This document shows positions 10,690 to 22,420 of a DNA stretch of 64,000 bases, piece after piece. Source of the DNA: Nipponacmea schrenckii (Eukaryota > Mollusca > Gastropoda > Lottiidae); NCBI GenBank assembly GCA_030562195.1, contig CM060199.1:39018338-39082337 (forward strand). Direction: 5' to 3'. Made by a program: the position numbers and the translations under genes. How positions within the stretch are numbered: position 1 is the first letter of the stretch; each line of letters starts with the position of its first letter. The notes under the pieces are model-generated. The model had not been told where the DNA came from. It did not search any database and saw nothing but the letters and a program-made list of their open reading frames with translations.

Positions 10690-11740
10690 GTAAACTGATA
10701 TTCTGGCTCAATAAACTGGGATTCTTGCCTATTAAGCTGAGATTCTGGCTTAGTTAACTGAAATTCTGGCTTAGTTAACTGAAATTCTGGCTTAGTTAAC
10801 TGACATTCTGTCTTAGTTAACTGAGAATCTGTCTTAGTTAACTGAGAATCTGTTTTAGTTAACTGAGAATCTGGCTTAGTTAACTGAGAATCTGGCTTAG
10901 TTAACTGAAATTCTGGCTTAGTTAACTGACATTCTGTTTTATTTAACTGAGAATCTGTCTTAGTTAACTGAGAATCTGTTTTTTAAAATGAGAATTTTGG
11001 GCTTAGTTAAAATGAGAATTTTGGCTTAGTAAACTGAGAATTTTGGCTTGGTAAACTGAGGGAAACTGGCTTTTGTTTAACTGAGAATTTTGGTTAAATA
11101 AACTGGGATTCTGGTTAAATAAGCTGAGGTTCTGGTCAAGTAAACTGAGATTTTTGGTTAAATAACTGAGATTCTGGTTAAGTAAACTAAGGGTTCTGGC
11201 TTAGTAAACTAAGATTCTGGCTTGGTAAAAATTTTTGGTTATATATGATCATTTTTTGGAAGTAAAGAGATTTGGCTTAGTATAACTAAGATTCTGGTTT
11301 GTTAACTGAATCTAAACTTAGTTAACTGAGAATTGTTTTAGATAAAATGAAATTGGCTTTGTTAACTTTAGAAAATAGGGTTAAAATGAAGGTCTGACCA
11401 GGAATGGGTTTTCTGGGTTAGAATGGGTTTCCCCGGGTTTTAAATTTCTGGGTTGTATTTTATGCTTAGTAATAATTCTGGCTTGGTAAACTGGGATTTT
11501 GGTTTAGTCAGATTTTTAGACTTTAGATTTGGCTTTGTAAACCTTTAATTCTGGGTTTTGAGATTTGGTTCATAAAACCTGCTGGTTTATAACTCCAAGA
11601 AATTTATAGGTCTAGTTAAGATTTTGTTTTATAATGAGTTTTTAATTTTCTGGTTATAACTTTAGATTCTGGTAAGTAAACTGAATTTGGGGAATGAATT
11701 CTACTTGAAGTAAACTGGATTCAGATTTATAGCTGAGATT
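10690..11740. repeat. 22-bp minisatellite, decaying to the right
   Basis: The unit is ttctggcttagttaactgag plus 2 bases. It is clean at about 10740-10980, then increasingly irregular, with homopolymer-like errors (ttttgg, aaaatg) up to about 11740. The loss of regularity may be biological decay or poor consensus quality (see findings). Confidence 0.85.
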
Positions 11741-12800
11741 CGGCCAATAAAAAGATTCTAAAAAAGTCAGATTCTTTTGGGTTTGTTATGTAAATAAGAA
11801 CAAGAAATGACGATGCGGTTTTTAAAATTCCCTATATGCCACAATTTTTGGAAATTTAAAGAACCCATTTTTGGGCTAGATTCTAATTTTTTTAAAATCG
11901 TACTTAAAAACCGATGTTTAATAGATTTTAAAAATAAATGTCTGTTAGTTCAGAAAAAGCCGAAAAAACCTGATTTTACTTTGTTACCCCTTAACGATTG
12001 TGTTTTATTTTACAATAAGTTAAATTATAAGAAGTATAGGTTTTGTCCATTTTCAAATTGTGATTCTTACATACCTTAAATTCTTTTTTGTTTACTTCAT
12101 ACCTGCCATTTATAATCCAAGAAATAATAGGCTATGTTTTAACTTTTTTAGGTATTTTAAATAATTTACCAAGAAATATTCAAGAAATAGTTCTAAATTT
12201 TAAAAACTTTTTCCCCGATCAAGATCATTGGTCAGATTTCATTCCAAATCGGCCAATCAAAACGCTTCTAGAAAGTCATTTCTTTGGTTTGTTATGTAAA
12301 TAAGAACACAGACATGACGTATGCGGTTAACATTCATGACTCTCCACAAGCTTTTTGGATTAAGTGAACCATGGTCTCACCTATTTATTTAGAAAGGGTC
12401 GTGGTTAAAAACGATGATATTCACGACTAGCATCTTTAAACCATAGAGGCTGTTAGTCAGATAGTCCGAGCTGATCTACTTCTACTCTTACCACGCATCT
12501 GTCGCTACATACGAATACGGGTTATATAGGAAGTATGACGGATGATGGTATTCCTATGACAAGATTTATGGTCAAATTGTTATCTTACCATACGTTAAAT
12601 ATCAAATTTGTACTTCGTGACTTCATGCCTGGAACAACTTGTATCACGACATGCTATGTTTCAACTACTAGAATTTAAAGATGACCAAGAAATATTCAAG
12701 GTAGTTCTAAATATCAAAATGGACGTTTCAAAAAGATATTTTGACAATAGTTAACGAAAAAATAAGGTTGCCATGAAGCTAGCCTGAAACTCGCTGACTC
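11741..12800. repeat. Noisy direct duplication, period about 507 bp
   Basis: The anchor tttgttatgtaaataagaac is exact at about 11780 and 12288, and caagaaatattcaag is exact at about 12174 and 12684. Between anchors the two copies align only loosely, and the left copy is rich in short homopolymers. ORFs at 11807-12303 fall in this noisy copy and have no family features. Confidence 0.6.
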
Positions 12801-13150
12801 TTTCCCTGATCTCTGATAGATATTTGGCTTGGAAAAGTTAGAAATTAAGTCACACACACACACAAAAAAAGGGATTTTCCGCAACTTTGAGGATGAGCAT
12901 TTAAACCTTGATATATTTAGAAAGCTGGAATCCCCTTATCCATTCATGTCACGCCTACGGTTGCGCCAAAATTGTTTTTTTTTTTTTTTTTTTTTTGCAA
13001 GAATTTCAATCTCTTAGTCGCAACTCAGCATCCTAAATATATCTCGGAAACCTTCAGCAGAGGAAGGCACATTCTTCTAAACCCGGATTGCTAACAGTTT
13101 CATAGATAAATCAGAAGATGAAATAGAAGGATTATCGTTTTAATAAAGTA

Positions 13151-13690
13151 CAGTCAAACCTGTATTAAGCAACAAGTCAAGGGAAGTAGCTGGATGTGGT
13201 GCTTAATACAGGTGGAGCAAGTCATGATGAGGGGGGAAATACACACATGTTTACATGTCAATATCCAATGTCTTTATTCCATAACAACAAACAACCTAAC
13301 AATTACTGTCTATTTTGCAGTTGGAAGTAATCCGTTACACATTGCTGCTTTGTCTTATTTACAACTTTCCTTATGTTTAACAGAACTTGTTAGTTTATTA
13401 CTGCCTCTAACAATTCAAAATCATCTTGTTAAACAGAATAATTTCTCACAATTGTAACCGGATTGTCTACCTCGTTTAAGTGTATTTTCCTCACAGAATC
13501 ATCAGATTCTTTCACCCCTACATCTGTATCATCACCGTCTTCTTCAAGTGCTGGCCTATCCCAATCTACCACATTGTATGCGGTTTGAATACGTGGAATA
13601 TTCATTAGAAAACACAGATTAATCAATTCTTGATTTGATCCTAAACAATGCGAGAATGCATCTTTAAGTTTGTGTTGTCAAGTGCATAAC
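13151..13690 (-). mobile_element. Fossil pogo/Tigger-like element
   Basis: CAGTCAAACCTGTATTAAGC starts at 13151, right after a TA dinucleotide, and is followed at about 13200 by the inverted gcttaatacagg. This arrangement is typical of Tigger/pogo ends in the Tc1-mariner superfamily. A minus-strand reading frame (13429-13626, extendable to about 13680) gives DAFSHCLGSNQELI and DWDRPALEEDGDDTD, plausible for the acidic C-terminal part of such a transposase. No DDE catalytic core was found. Family assignment rests mainly on the terminus. Confidence 0.5.
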
Positions 13691-13961
13691 TACTCCCTGA
13701 AAATTACCATAGGTAGAGTTCTGTGTAGTGAGTTATTAATTGTTCTCTCAAATAACAAAATATTTTGTATCTAGAGATCGTATCTTTATGAATGAATACA
13801 ATGGTTTGCAGGCCGAAAACATGTTTTTAAACCAAATTATTGTCAAAACAACCTGAACATTCTCACGTTACGTCGACGTGCGTCAAGTATTTGGTGCAAT
13901 GCATGGGGAGTTTTTACTTCATTTTCTGCAAAATGGATTGAACGGCCAATCCTATGGTTCC

Positions 13962-14863
13962 TTAAAGGGATGATAGCCGTTGGAAGAAACATAAAATTTT
14001 AATTTCACTCAGACTTGACAAATAACATTATATTATACCCATCAGTGGACTTACCTGGCGTCAACACTATACATAAAAATCCCTCTATAATTTGATAAAT
14101 CCTCAAAATCAAGTAGTTAACAATAACACGCTTAATACATCCATTAAGCGATTTTCAAATTGTAATTATAAAGGGAAGTAACTCTAACATATAGCTTTCC
14201 CACATGGACTCAGTCCACAAATTTATTTGCCATCTGTTTCAATGTTAAATCACGAAATTCAACCTTCCAAACTTTTTTCCAGAAATCTCGTTGAAAACTT
14301 TCCTATATGTCACATGAAAGCCTGGCCAATACTTGGTTTCTGTACACAATTTCAATATAGCATGACCATGAAAATTTTGAACTAAACAAAATGAAAGTAA
14401 ACCACTACATTTTATCAACATCCGCTTGACTGTCACTGCACACAAAACCACTATTTTTAGAAATAACCTTCCGCCAATTTAATTTCTCATATCTCAGAAA
14501 TCCTGAAAGAAAATGCAATTTCAGACATCAAATTTCAAATCTAGACCAAAAATTAGTCCAAAATGAGCACACTTAAATCCCAAGATGGAGGGAGAAAGAG
14601 GATTTCTAAAAATAAAGCGGACTAATACAATCATTAGCATAAAATGTTTTTTTGAGTCCTACAAGGTTATTTTTTTCGCGCTGTTTTCCCAGACGCTTTT
14701 ATTCCCAAACAGAATGGAATCGTCTCTTGCTCACTTTTTAGAAAAACCTCGAATGTAGTTTTATTCTCGTTTTTTGAAAATTCATCAAATGTGGGATGCA
14801 TCAATATTAAACACAAATATTAGACGTAGGACGAGTGTTTTATAACGGCTATTATCCCTTTAA
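13962..14863. mobile_element. MITE-A type element with nested MITE
   Basis: The left end TTAAAGGGATGATAGCCGTT (13962-13981) matches the inverted right end (about 14844-14863) with one mismatch. The family core with acttacctggcgtca is at about 14050. A separate element (14206-14659) has inserted inside it. Confidence 0.75.
14206..14659. mobile_element. Second copy of the 2115-2563 MITE, nested
   Basis: Same interior order as 2115-2563 (for example catttgccatctgtttcaat, or tatttgcc here). The ends are degraded (ggactcag left, gagtcc right). It lies within 13962-14863, so it inserted later than that element. The 68-residue ORF at 14245-14451 is part of this repeat. Confidence 0.8.
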
Positions 14864-15154
14864 AATTTATTCACCATAGACACATCAGCATGTGTGTTTG
14901 AACAGAAGTTAAGGGAATTGCTTTAAGTGTTTTTCGGGTGTTCGTCAAGGTGAAAGATCACCTACATCGTTCTGAATTTAATTTAAATCAATGATCCTGC
15001 CACTGACTTTGAGCAGTTAAACAAAGGTATCGACATTAAGGTAGAAGTGTCAATATCTTCCTGTACAAAGACTTTAGTATGATTCTAAGTTTTAATGAAC
15101 GTGAACAACAATCGTACTTTTCAGATGAAAACAAAAACCTAGAAGCAGGATAAC

Positions 15155-15420
15155 ATGCATACTTTCAATAATTTACCAGCCTATCCTATTTTGTCTAACC
15201 AAACCCCTAGTGACTTTTTCTTATTATCAAAATTTGAAAAATCGTATCCGTTCACGTCATTTCCGGTCTGACAAAGAAAGAAAGTATGACGGCAGTTGAG
15301 GAGTGGGTCAATGAAAAGAACCAAGACTTTGTCAGTTCTAGGTTAATTGCCCTTGAACAGCTATGGTCTAAGTGTATCACACTGGGCAATTACATCGAAA
15401 AAAACGTTGCCTACCTTGTT
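15155..15420 (+). pseudogene. Mariner-like transposase C-terminal relic
   Basis: Pieces in different frames match the end of mariner-family transposases. TPSDFFLLSKFEK corresponds to the usual APSDFFLFPKLK box around the third catalytic Asp. RHFRSDKE corresponds to the GRHFRSDEE region. MTAVEEWVNEKNQDF, then SSRLIALEQLWSKCI and NYIEKN, correspond to the conserved C-terminal helix. At least two frame changes and an internal stop separate them, and no N-terminal half is visible, so it is dead. The 28-bp minisatellite at 15411-16612 starts in its last codons. Confidence 0.8.
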
Positions 15421-16612
15421 TTTAAGAAAGTGCGTTATGTACATTGTTATTAAAGAAGTGTGTTATGTATCTTGTTATTAAAGAAGTGTGTTAAGTATCC
15501 TGTTATTAGAGAAGTGTGTTATGTATCTTGTTATTAAAGAAGTGTGTTATGTACCTTGTTATTAAAGAAGTGTGTTATGTACCTTGTTATTAAAGAAGTG
15601 TGTTATGTACCTTGTTATTAAAGAAGTGTGTTATGTACCTTGTTATTAAAGAAGTGTGTTATGTACCTTGTTATTTAAGAAGTGTGTTATGTACATTGTT
15701 ATAAAAGAAGTGTGCTATGTATCCTTGTTATTAAAGAAGTGTGTTATGTATCCTTGTTATTAAAGAAGTGTGTTATAAACCTTGTTATTAAAGAAGGGTG
15801 TTATGTACATTGTTATTAAAGAAATGTGTTATGTACATTGTTATTAAAGAAATGTGTTATGTACCTTGTTATTTAAGAAGTGTTTTATGTACCTTGTTAT
15901 TAAAGAAGTGTGTTATGTACCTTGTTATTAAAGAAGTGTGTTATAAACCTTGTTATTAAAGAAGTGTGTTATTTACCTGGTTATTAAAGAAGTGTGTAAT
16001 GTTCCTTGTTATTAAAGAAGTGTGTTATGTTCCTTGTCTTGTTATAAAAGAAGTGTGTTATGTACCTTGTTATTAAAGAAGTGTGTTATAAACCTTGTTA
16101 TTATAGAGGTGTGTTATGTATCTAGTTACTAAAGAAGTGTGTTGTGTACCTTGTTATTAAAGAAGTGTATTATGTACATTGTTATTAAAGAAGTGTGTTA
16201 TAAACCTTGTTATTAAAGAAGTGTGTTATTTACCTGGTTATTAAAGAAGTGTGTTATGTATCTTGTTATTAAAGAAGTGTGTTATGTATCTTGTTATTAA
16301 AGAAGTGTGTTATGTACCTTGTTATTAAAGAAGTGTGTTATGTACCTTGTTATTAAAGAAGTGTGTTATGTACCTTGTTATTTAAGAAGTGTGTTATGTA
16401 CATTGTTATAAAAGAAGTGTGTTATGTACCTTGTTATTAAAGAATTGTGTTATGTACATTGTTATAAAAGAAGTGTGTTATGTACCTTGTTATTAAAGAA
16501 GTGTGTTATTTACCTGGTTATTAAAGAAGTGTGTTATGTATCTTGTTATTAAAGAAGTGTGTTATGTATCTTGTTATTAAAGAAGTGTGTTATGTACCTT
16601 GTTATTAAAGAA
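15411..16612. repeat. 28-bp minisatellite, about 43 copies
   Basis: The unit is agtgtgttatgtaccttgtt plus attaaaga. Point variants such as ataaac, tttacctgg and ttataaaag recur in the same order at about 15770-15990 and 16080-16250, implying duplications of multi-unit blocks. The first unit overlaps the 3' end of the mariner relic (cttgtttttaagaaagtgcg). Confidence 0.95.
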
Positions 16613-17104
16613 CTTTAATTTAAGGTTTATAACACACTTCAAAAGACTATCAACAGAATCATTCGCCCAAAAATGATGACCTTCAATTTTCTAGACATCG
16701 GGGTTAATGGATTATGTTAAACGCCATGCCGTTTTTCCAATTTAAAGAGGCCCAGGCTTGATTTTTAGGGGTCGTTTTGGGCCTTTGTTACATTTAAACA
16801 GTCCTCAGAAATACTCAAGCTCTAAGAAAATCGCAAAATACCTTGAAATATACCTCAAACAAAAAAATTTCATTTTTCATTTTTTTTCCGTGCTGTACGC
16901 GGCTGGTCTCCAGTCAGTCTGAAAATTGTGTGTCCTGTTGACAAAGTCTACAATTGAAAAATGCGTTGTAGTCTGTTTATATAGATGACCGCTATTGCAC
17001 GACGGGAAGGATAACTCTTTGATTATCAAGACGAACCGTTTTCCAATATGGCGGGACGTTCGTAATTTCTTAGGACTTTATTATTTTTTCAAACACGGAT
17101 AATT
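16613..17104. promoter_or_regulatory. Possible promoter region upstream of exon candidate 17105
   Basis: Largely unremarkable to about 16900. At 17041-17056 the sequence ttttccaatatggcggg carries a CCAAT box overlapping an AATATGGCGG motif typical of YY1-type initiator sites. It lies about 50 bp upstream of a candidate initiation codon at 17105. Confidence 0.35.
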
Positions 17105-17141
17105 ATGGATACACATGGATTTGAAGGCTCAAATTTCAAAG
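17105..17141 (+). CDS. Candidate first coding exon, possibly alternative first exon of the decarboxylase gene
   Basis: ATG opens MDTHGFEGSNFK and one further base, then a consensus donor AAAG|GTAAGC. It ends in phase 1, the phase needed to splice to decarboxylase exon 2 (28930). Its last residues, FEGSNFK, resemble the end of decarboxylase exon 1, FEGSFSK, also at the donor. It could instead splice to the open stretch at 17511. Transcript data are needed to decide. Confidence 0.4.
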
Positions 17142-17510
17142 GTAAGCTCTGTAGACTATTTCTGATTAGCTAACCAAAAGATTTCATGTGTTTGAGGCTG
17201 TCGGATGATTGTCCGAAGCAAATAAAGCCTGGGCTCCTTTAATATGTGACCACATGGTTTGTTAAAAGGCCAGCTTTTTATATTACATAAAAAAAAATCG
17301 AGGCAATACCGACAATAGGTACAAATAGTGGATGTCATTTTGAGAGAAACTTCATGATCTTTAATTCTGATATGTTTTCAACGTATTTTCCTAAATGGGT
17401 CGTGCTTAAAATCTATCCAATTTGCACTTCAGGCATAGAACAACATAAGTATCTACACTAGTCCATCACCGTCAACATCTAGTTATGTTTGTTTGCTTAT
17501 CGCAACTTAG

Positions 17511-17608
17511 ATCTATCGGCGAGTAGACCTAGGACTAGTGAAGATGGTGAAATTTCTTCCGCAAGTTTTTTCGAAGGTCATCAGCGATTTAATTGGCTGT
17601 TACAGAAG
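17511..17608 (+). CDS. Candidate exon in phase with 17105-17141
   Basis: Acceptor gcttatcgcaacttag, then a phase-1-compatible open stretch (DLSASRPRTSEDGEISSA, then SFFEGHQRFNWLLQK) to a donor AAG|GTGACT at 17608. The frame stays open to TAA at 17729-17731 if unspliced. No family is recognised. Confidence 0.3.
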
Positions 17609-17764
17609 GTGACTACATCCGAAACTATCGTGTCGATCTTACGTCTCAGAAATAACAGACCCGAACCTAATAGGAGTCCATTAAATTACAACACCAGACT
17701 TAAGCAGTCAAATGATATAAAAGGGTCATAATATTTTTCTCGAATGAAGGTGAATAATTCTCAC

Positions 17765-18993
17765 TCTAAGCGATGGAACATATTATCAAACAAGGCGATG
17801 GAACATATTATCAAACAAGGCGATGGAACATATTATCAAACAAGGCGATTGAACATATTATCAAACAAGGCGATTGAACATATTATCAAACAAGGCGATG
17901 GAACATATTATCAAACAAGGCGATGGAACATATTATCAAACAAGGCGATTGAACATATTATCAAACAAGGCGATGGATCATATTATCAAACAAGGCGATT
18001 GAACATATTATCAAACAAGGCGATTGAACATATTATCAAACAAGGCGATGGAACATATTATCAAACAAGGCATGGAACATATTATCAAACAAGGCGATGG
18101 AACATATATCAAACAAGGCGAGGGAAATCATATTATCAAACAAGGCGATGGAACATATTATCAAACAAGGCTATGGAACATATATCAAACAAGGCGATGG
18201 ATCATATTATCAAACAAGGCGATGGAACATATTATCAAACAAGGCGATGGAACATTTTATCAAACAAGGCGATGGAACATATTATCAAACAAGGCGATGG
18301 AACATATTATCAAACAAGGCGATGGATCATATTATCAAACAAGGCGATGGAACATATTATCAAACAAGGCGATGGAACATAATATTATCAAACAAGGCGA
18401 TGGAACATATTATCAAACAAGGCGATGGAACATATTATCAAACAAGGCGATGAACATATTATCAAACAAGGCGATGGAATATATTGTCAAACAAGGCGAT
18501 GGAACATATTATCAAACAAGGCGATGGAACATATTATCAAACAAGGCGATGGAACATATTATCAAACAAGGCGATGGATCATATTATCAAACAAGGCGAT
18601 GGATCATATTATCAAACAAGGCGATGGAACATATTATCAAACAAGGCGATGGAACATATTATCAAACAAGGCGATGGAACATATTATCAAACAAGGCGAT
18701 GGAACGTATTATATGGTCTCAAACAAGGCGATGGAATGGAACATATTATCAAACAAGGCGATGGAACATATTATATGGTCTCAAACAAGGCGATGGAATG
18801 GAACATATTATCAAACAAGGCGATGGAACATATTATCAAACAAGGCGATGGAACGTATTATATGGTCTCAAACAGGGTGATGGAATGGAACATATTATCA
18901 AACACGGCGATGGAACATATTATCAAACAAGGCGATGGAACATATTATCAAACAAGGCGATGGAATGAAACATATTATCAAACAAGGCCTTAG
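17765..18993. repeat. 25-bp minisatellite, about 48 copies, stop-free on the + strand
   Basis: The unit is cgatggaacatattatcaaa plus caagg. Near 18705-18880 a longer variant with tatatggtctc and ggaatgg alternates with the basic unit. Because 25 is not a multiple of 3 and no frame of the unit has a stop, every + frame stays open for hundreds of codons (212-, 314- and 169-residue readings built from NILSNKAMEHIIKQGDGTYY). No start context, codon bias or flanking exon supports translation. Confidence 0.95.
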
Positions 18994-19644
18994 GCATCGA
19001 GATAACTGAAAAATATACCAGTTTAAAATTCCTGCAGAAACCATCGTGTTTGTGACATCTCCTAAGCTAGTTTAGTAAGCACTGTAATAGTTGGCACTAT
19101 ATGAATGAGGTTTTTGATTCCTATCAGCCCTATTTAAATCGTCTGTGACTTTTAATCTAGAGAGTATATCGACAAATCTGAATGGTCCACGTCCACAGTT
19201 TTAACCATCGACCAATCGAAGTATTATAATGTATACAAAAAAATCTGTCTGTCTCAAAGGAATGCTATTAGTTTCCCGTCCTTGAAAAGTTCAGAGATAT
19301 TACTGCGTCGGAAAATTCCCCAAGAAAAAATTGCAGAATAATAAACGCGTATAGGCTGTGATAGTGACAACGAATCAACTTGTTCAATAAATTCAACAAG
19401 CAGCGAAGTAACAGATGGCGTTTAATATCTTCATTAATTGAAGAGTTCCATGACAAGGGGAGAGAACCTTGACATTCCAATTGATTTTATTATTGAAGTG
19501 AAGTGTTAGAGAATATTTTAATCTTTAATGAAGATGCCCACTTTCTGATCAATCATAGTATTTTCTATTTAATTATAACATTTGGTTTATTTCTTGTAAT
19601 ATAAAAAGGTTTTTATCGCTCAAGATGTATTATATTCAACGACC
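18994..19644. other. Non-coding interval
   Basis: No gene or named repeat seen. Confidence 0.5.
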
Positions 19645-19858
19645 TTTAAAGGGATATTGTGTCTTAGAATGAACATAAAATTTTAGTTCTCAAGAATAGT
19701 TAATATCAGATATTCATCAGTGAACTTACCTGGTGTCATAAAGTAACAGAATCCCTTAAAAATCTGGAAAGCTCACAAAACGAAGTCATTTTTGAAAAAC
19801 GCTTAATCAATTTGTTAAGCGTTTTTCAATAATCAAATGCATCTTTACGGATAGTCAT
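19645..19858. mobile_element. MITE-A copy
   Basis: Begins tttaaagggatattgtgtct and continues with the family blocks tagttctcaagaatag, attcatcagtgaacttacct and ggtgtcataaa, plus an internal hairpin aaaacgcttaatc/gttaagcgttttt. The right end is unclear. Confidence 0.75.
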
Positions 19859-20379
19859 TGGAAATATTTGGGAGACCTGAACAAATGAAAATTTAAGTCT
19901 GTGGTTATTCAATGATAGGATCTGGCTTAGGTGTTTGTTAGCCCATTTAAGAGGCTTATAACTCTTCGCATATTTAGTTACAGTTGAGAAAACCGGAAGT
20001 TGACTATGAGGGATACGCCTCTAGGGTCAAGATGTCTTCTCGGGCTAACTCTGATTTAATATAAGAAAACTTTTATTCATACAATTTCACAGTTTTACAT
20101 GACCAGTGAATCGAATCTGCAAAAAAAATTAGGGTCTGGTTATATGTCACGTGATAAACTACAGTTTGTGTAAATGGTTTATTGCAGGTAGCCAGTCTTT
20201 ATCTGAATTTTGGAATGCGTGACGTAAGGTTGGGTTTTTATTTATTCGAAGCACAATATTTATAACAATATAATATAATTTACATTAGCTGTTTTTATCT
20301 CTATCGGTCTAATGCATACGTCACCAGTTGTGACGGAGTTATCCTTTCAGACGAACGAACGACCTATTCAAATAATCCG
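19859..20379. other. Non-coding interval
   Basis: No gene seen. The stretch tatgtcacgtgataaact at about 20140 contains a CACGTG E-box; its significance is unknown. Confidence 0.4.
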
Positions 20380-20650
20380 CCATCGTTGTAGTGTAAACGT
20401 AAAGCGTGCCGAGAACGGATTACTGCGCGTTCGCCTTGACCGACCTTCACCCTTTTCCCGTGCAGTCTGAGTTTTATTAGGAGCCATTTTTTCCCCCCTA
20501 GTACACGCGCGCCACCTGACGAATAATGACGATGGTGGACCCCATTGTTGTAGTGTAAACGCGAAGCGTGCCGAGAACGGATTACTGCGCCTTCGCCTTT
20601 GCCGACCTTCAACGTTTTCCCGCGCAGTTTGAGTTTTATTAGAAGCAATT
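20380..20650. repeat. GC-richer direct duplication, period about 163 bp
   Basis: The segment gtgccgagaacggattactg ... gcagtctgagttttatta occurs at about 20383-20482 and about 20546-20645. The minus-strand ORFs here (94 and 113 residues, each with the internal repeat SNPFSAR) are translations of the duplication, and I see no family features. CG dinucleotides are far more frequent than in the flanks. Confidence 0.75.
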
Positions 20651-21346
20651 TTTGTTTTCATCCGGGTTACATTGACATCTATATTTACCTCTTTCACGAA
20701 GATGTCCATTAGGCACTCATAGGCATCTATTATATTATCATATTAGACACACTTTTAATTAGGAGCACATTTTTGATCACTCTTAACTTCGGCACAGCAT
20801 TGTATAGGCACAAGGATTTAGGCACAACTTCAATTCTGACTACTGGCCAAGATTTACCCCAAAGAAACCCTTATAAATGTTTAAAGGAACATCTTGCTCA
20901 TCGTTTATGAAGATGGGTGGAAATAAACATTCAAGTAAAGTTGAATCCCTTTTTGAGCTGATTATATACAAGATTTTTTAAACGATAATCAAATTTTCCC
21001 TGATCTGGACATGGAAGCTTTAAGAAACGATGATTTTTTTATATCATCAAAGGCCGACAAATTGCGCAGTACAAGCGTCGGAAAAAACATCCGAGAAAAA
21101 CAAACCCTTAGATTTTTTTAAAAACCTCCACTGTTTTCAAGCGATTTATGCAAAGGTTTGGCCAGTGCTGGTGTAAACAGGTAGTACTAGACTAGAGTTA
21201 ATTGATTCTAGATCAATAAGAGAGAGAGAAGGTTGTTAGGAAAAGTACCAAGTGACAGTATTAATATTCTCTAAGTGTGGGAGAAAAACCAATAGCTTCC
21301 ATTTGTCAAACTTGCATACACGTTATTGTCTCTCGGATTACCATTG
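20651..21346. other. Non-coding interval
   Basis: No gene or recognised repeat. Several long T and A runs. Confidence 0.5.
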
Positions 21347-21368
21347 ATGTCGGATGAACAAAATTCGG
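21347..21368 (+). CDS. Candidate short first coding exon
   Basis: ATG opens MSDEQNS plus one base before a donor CGG|GTAAGA. It ends in phase 1, so it could splice to decarboxylase exon 2 at 28930 (MSDEQNS then DLLDSKN). It is only 22 nt, so chance is a serious alternative. Confidence 0.25.
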
Positions 21369-21469
21369 GTAAGATTTCATGTTTGTTTCTGAACCGCAGT
21401 GCGTTATTTCTTTAGACTTGGTTTCCATTTGATTTTGATTTTTGTCATGAATGTGTAAAATCAAATTGA

Positions 21470-21840
21470 ATTTTTTCAAAATTTTGGTACTTTTTGATGA
21501 ATTATTATATATATTTACTCGTACTTTCTAAAAAATAAAATTCGAAAAAAACAAACATGTTGCATATTTATAATATAATGCAAACCCAGGTAAATTTTTT
21601 CAAAAATTTTGGTACTTTTTGATGAATATTTATATATATTTACTCGTACTTTCTAAAAAGTATAATTCGAAAAAAACAAACATGTTGCATATTTATAATA
21701 TAATGCAAACCCAGGTAAATCAAATTTTGGTACTTTTTGATGAATTATGATATATATTTACTCGTACTTTCTAAAAAATAAAATTCGAAAAAAACAAACA
21801 TGTTACGTATTTATAATATAATGCAAACCCAGGTAAATAA
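21470..21840. repeat. Three tandem copies of an about 120-bp unit
   Basis: The block ggtactttttgatgaat ... ttcgaaaaaaacaaacatgt ... aatgcaaacccaggtaaat starts at about 21486, 21611 and 21729 (spacing 125 and 118 bp). The copies are nearly identical, so the duplication is recent. Confidence 0.9.
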
Positions 21841-22420
21841 AATGTTATTTTACACAAAATTAGTTTACAGTCTTGTTAACACAATTGATTAAGTTTATAT
21901 TATTCGTGCATTCTCTTTAAACAAAATCTGTTATAGTTCCTATAACTGATATCGTGAAAAGATGTAAAATGTATTTTCGCCAGCCACAATAAAAGTGTTC
22001 TATTGTCTGACGAGAATGATCCCACAACTCATGGCCATATAGGTGAAATCCAAAAGTTTTAGAAAAACGATATTTAAAAATGATAAGGGTAAGGTTTTTT
22101 CCAAAATAGTAGTTTGATTTTAACTGAGACATTATCTGAAATTGATGACCCTAAATATAAAATACAAAACGTATATATAATTTATAAAGGATGTAAGATG
22201 GGTTTACAACAGTTTATTTATTTTTTTTTTTTTGACAAAATGTACAGCGTAAATAATTCATACTACAGAAATAAATATGAAATTTATCCTAAAGATAACG
22301 AAATTCTAAAAATGGAAAAAATGGATTGGAAAAAAAAATGTTGTTTCATGTTTGAAATTAAATGACTTGCTGAAAAACGAGGTTTAAAACGATACTTAAG
22401 ATAATTCACTACAGAACAAT
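21841..22420. other. Non-coding interval
   Basis: No gene supported. Two short opposite-strand ORFs at 21917-22365 are Lys/Asn/Tyr-rich AT-driven reading frames. Confidence 0.5.

Noticed and set aside
17744..18993. ORFs up to 314 residues, the longest after the Ser/Arg gene
   Set aside because: Pure 25-bp minisatellite; all + frames are open by arithmetic of the unit, so ORF length is not evidence of coding.
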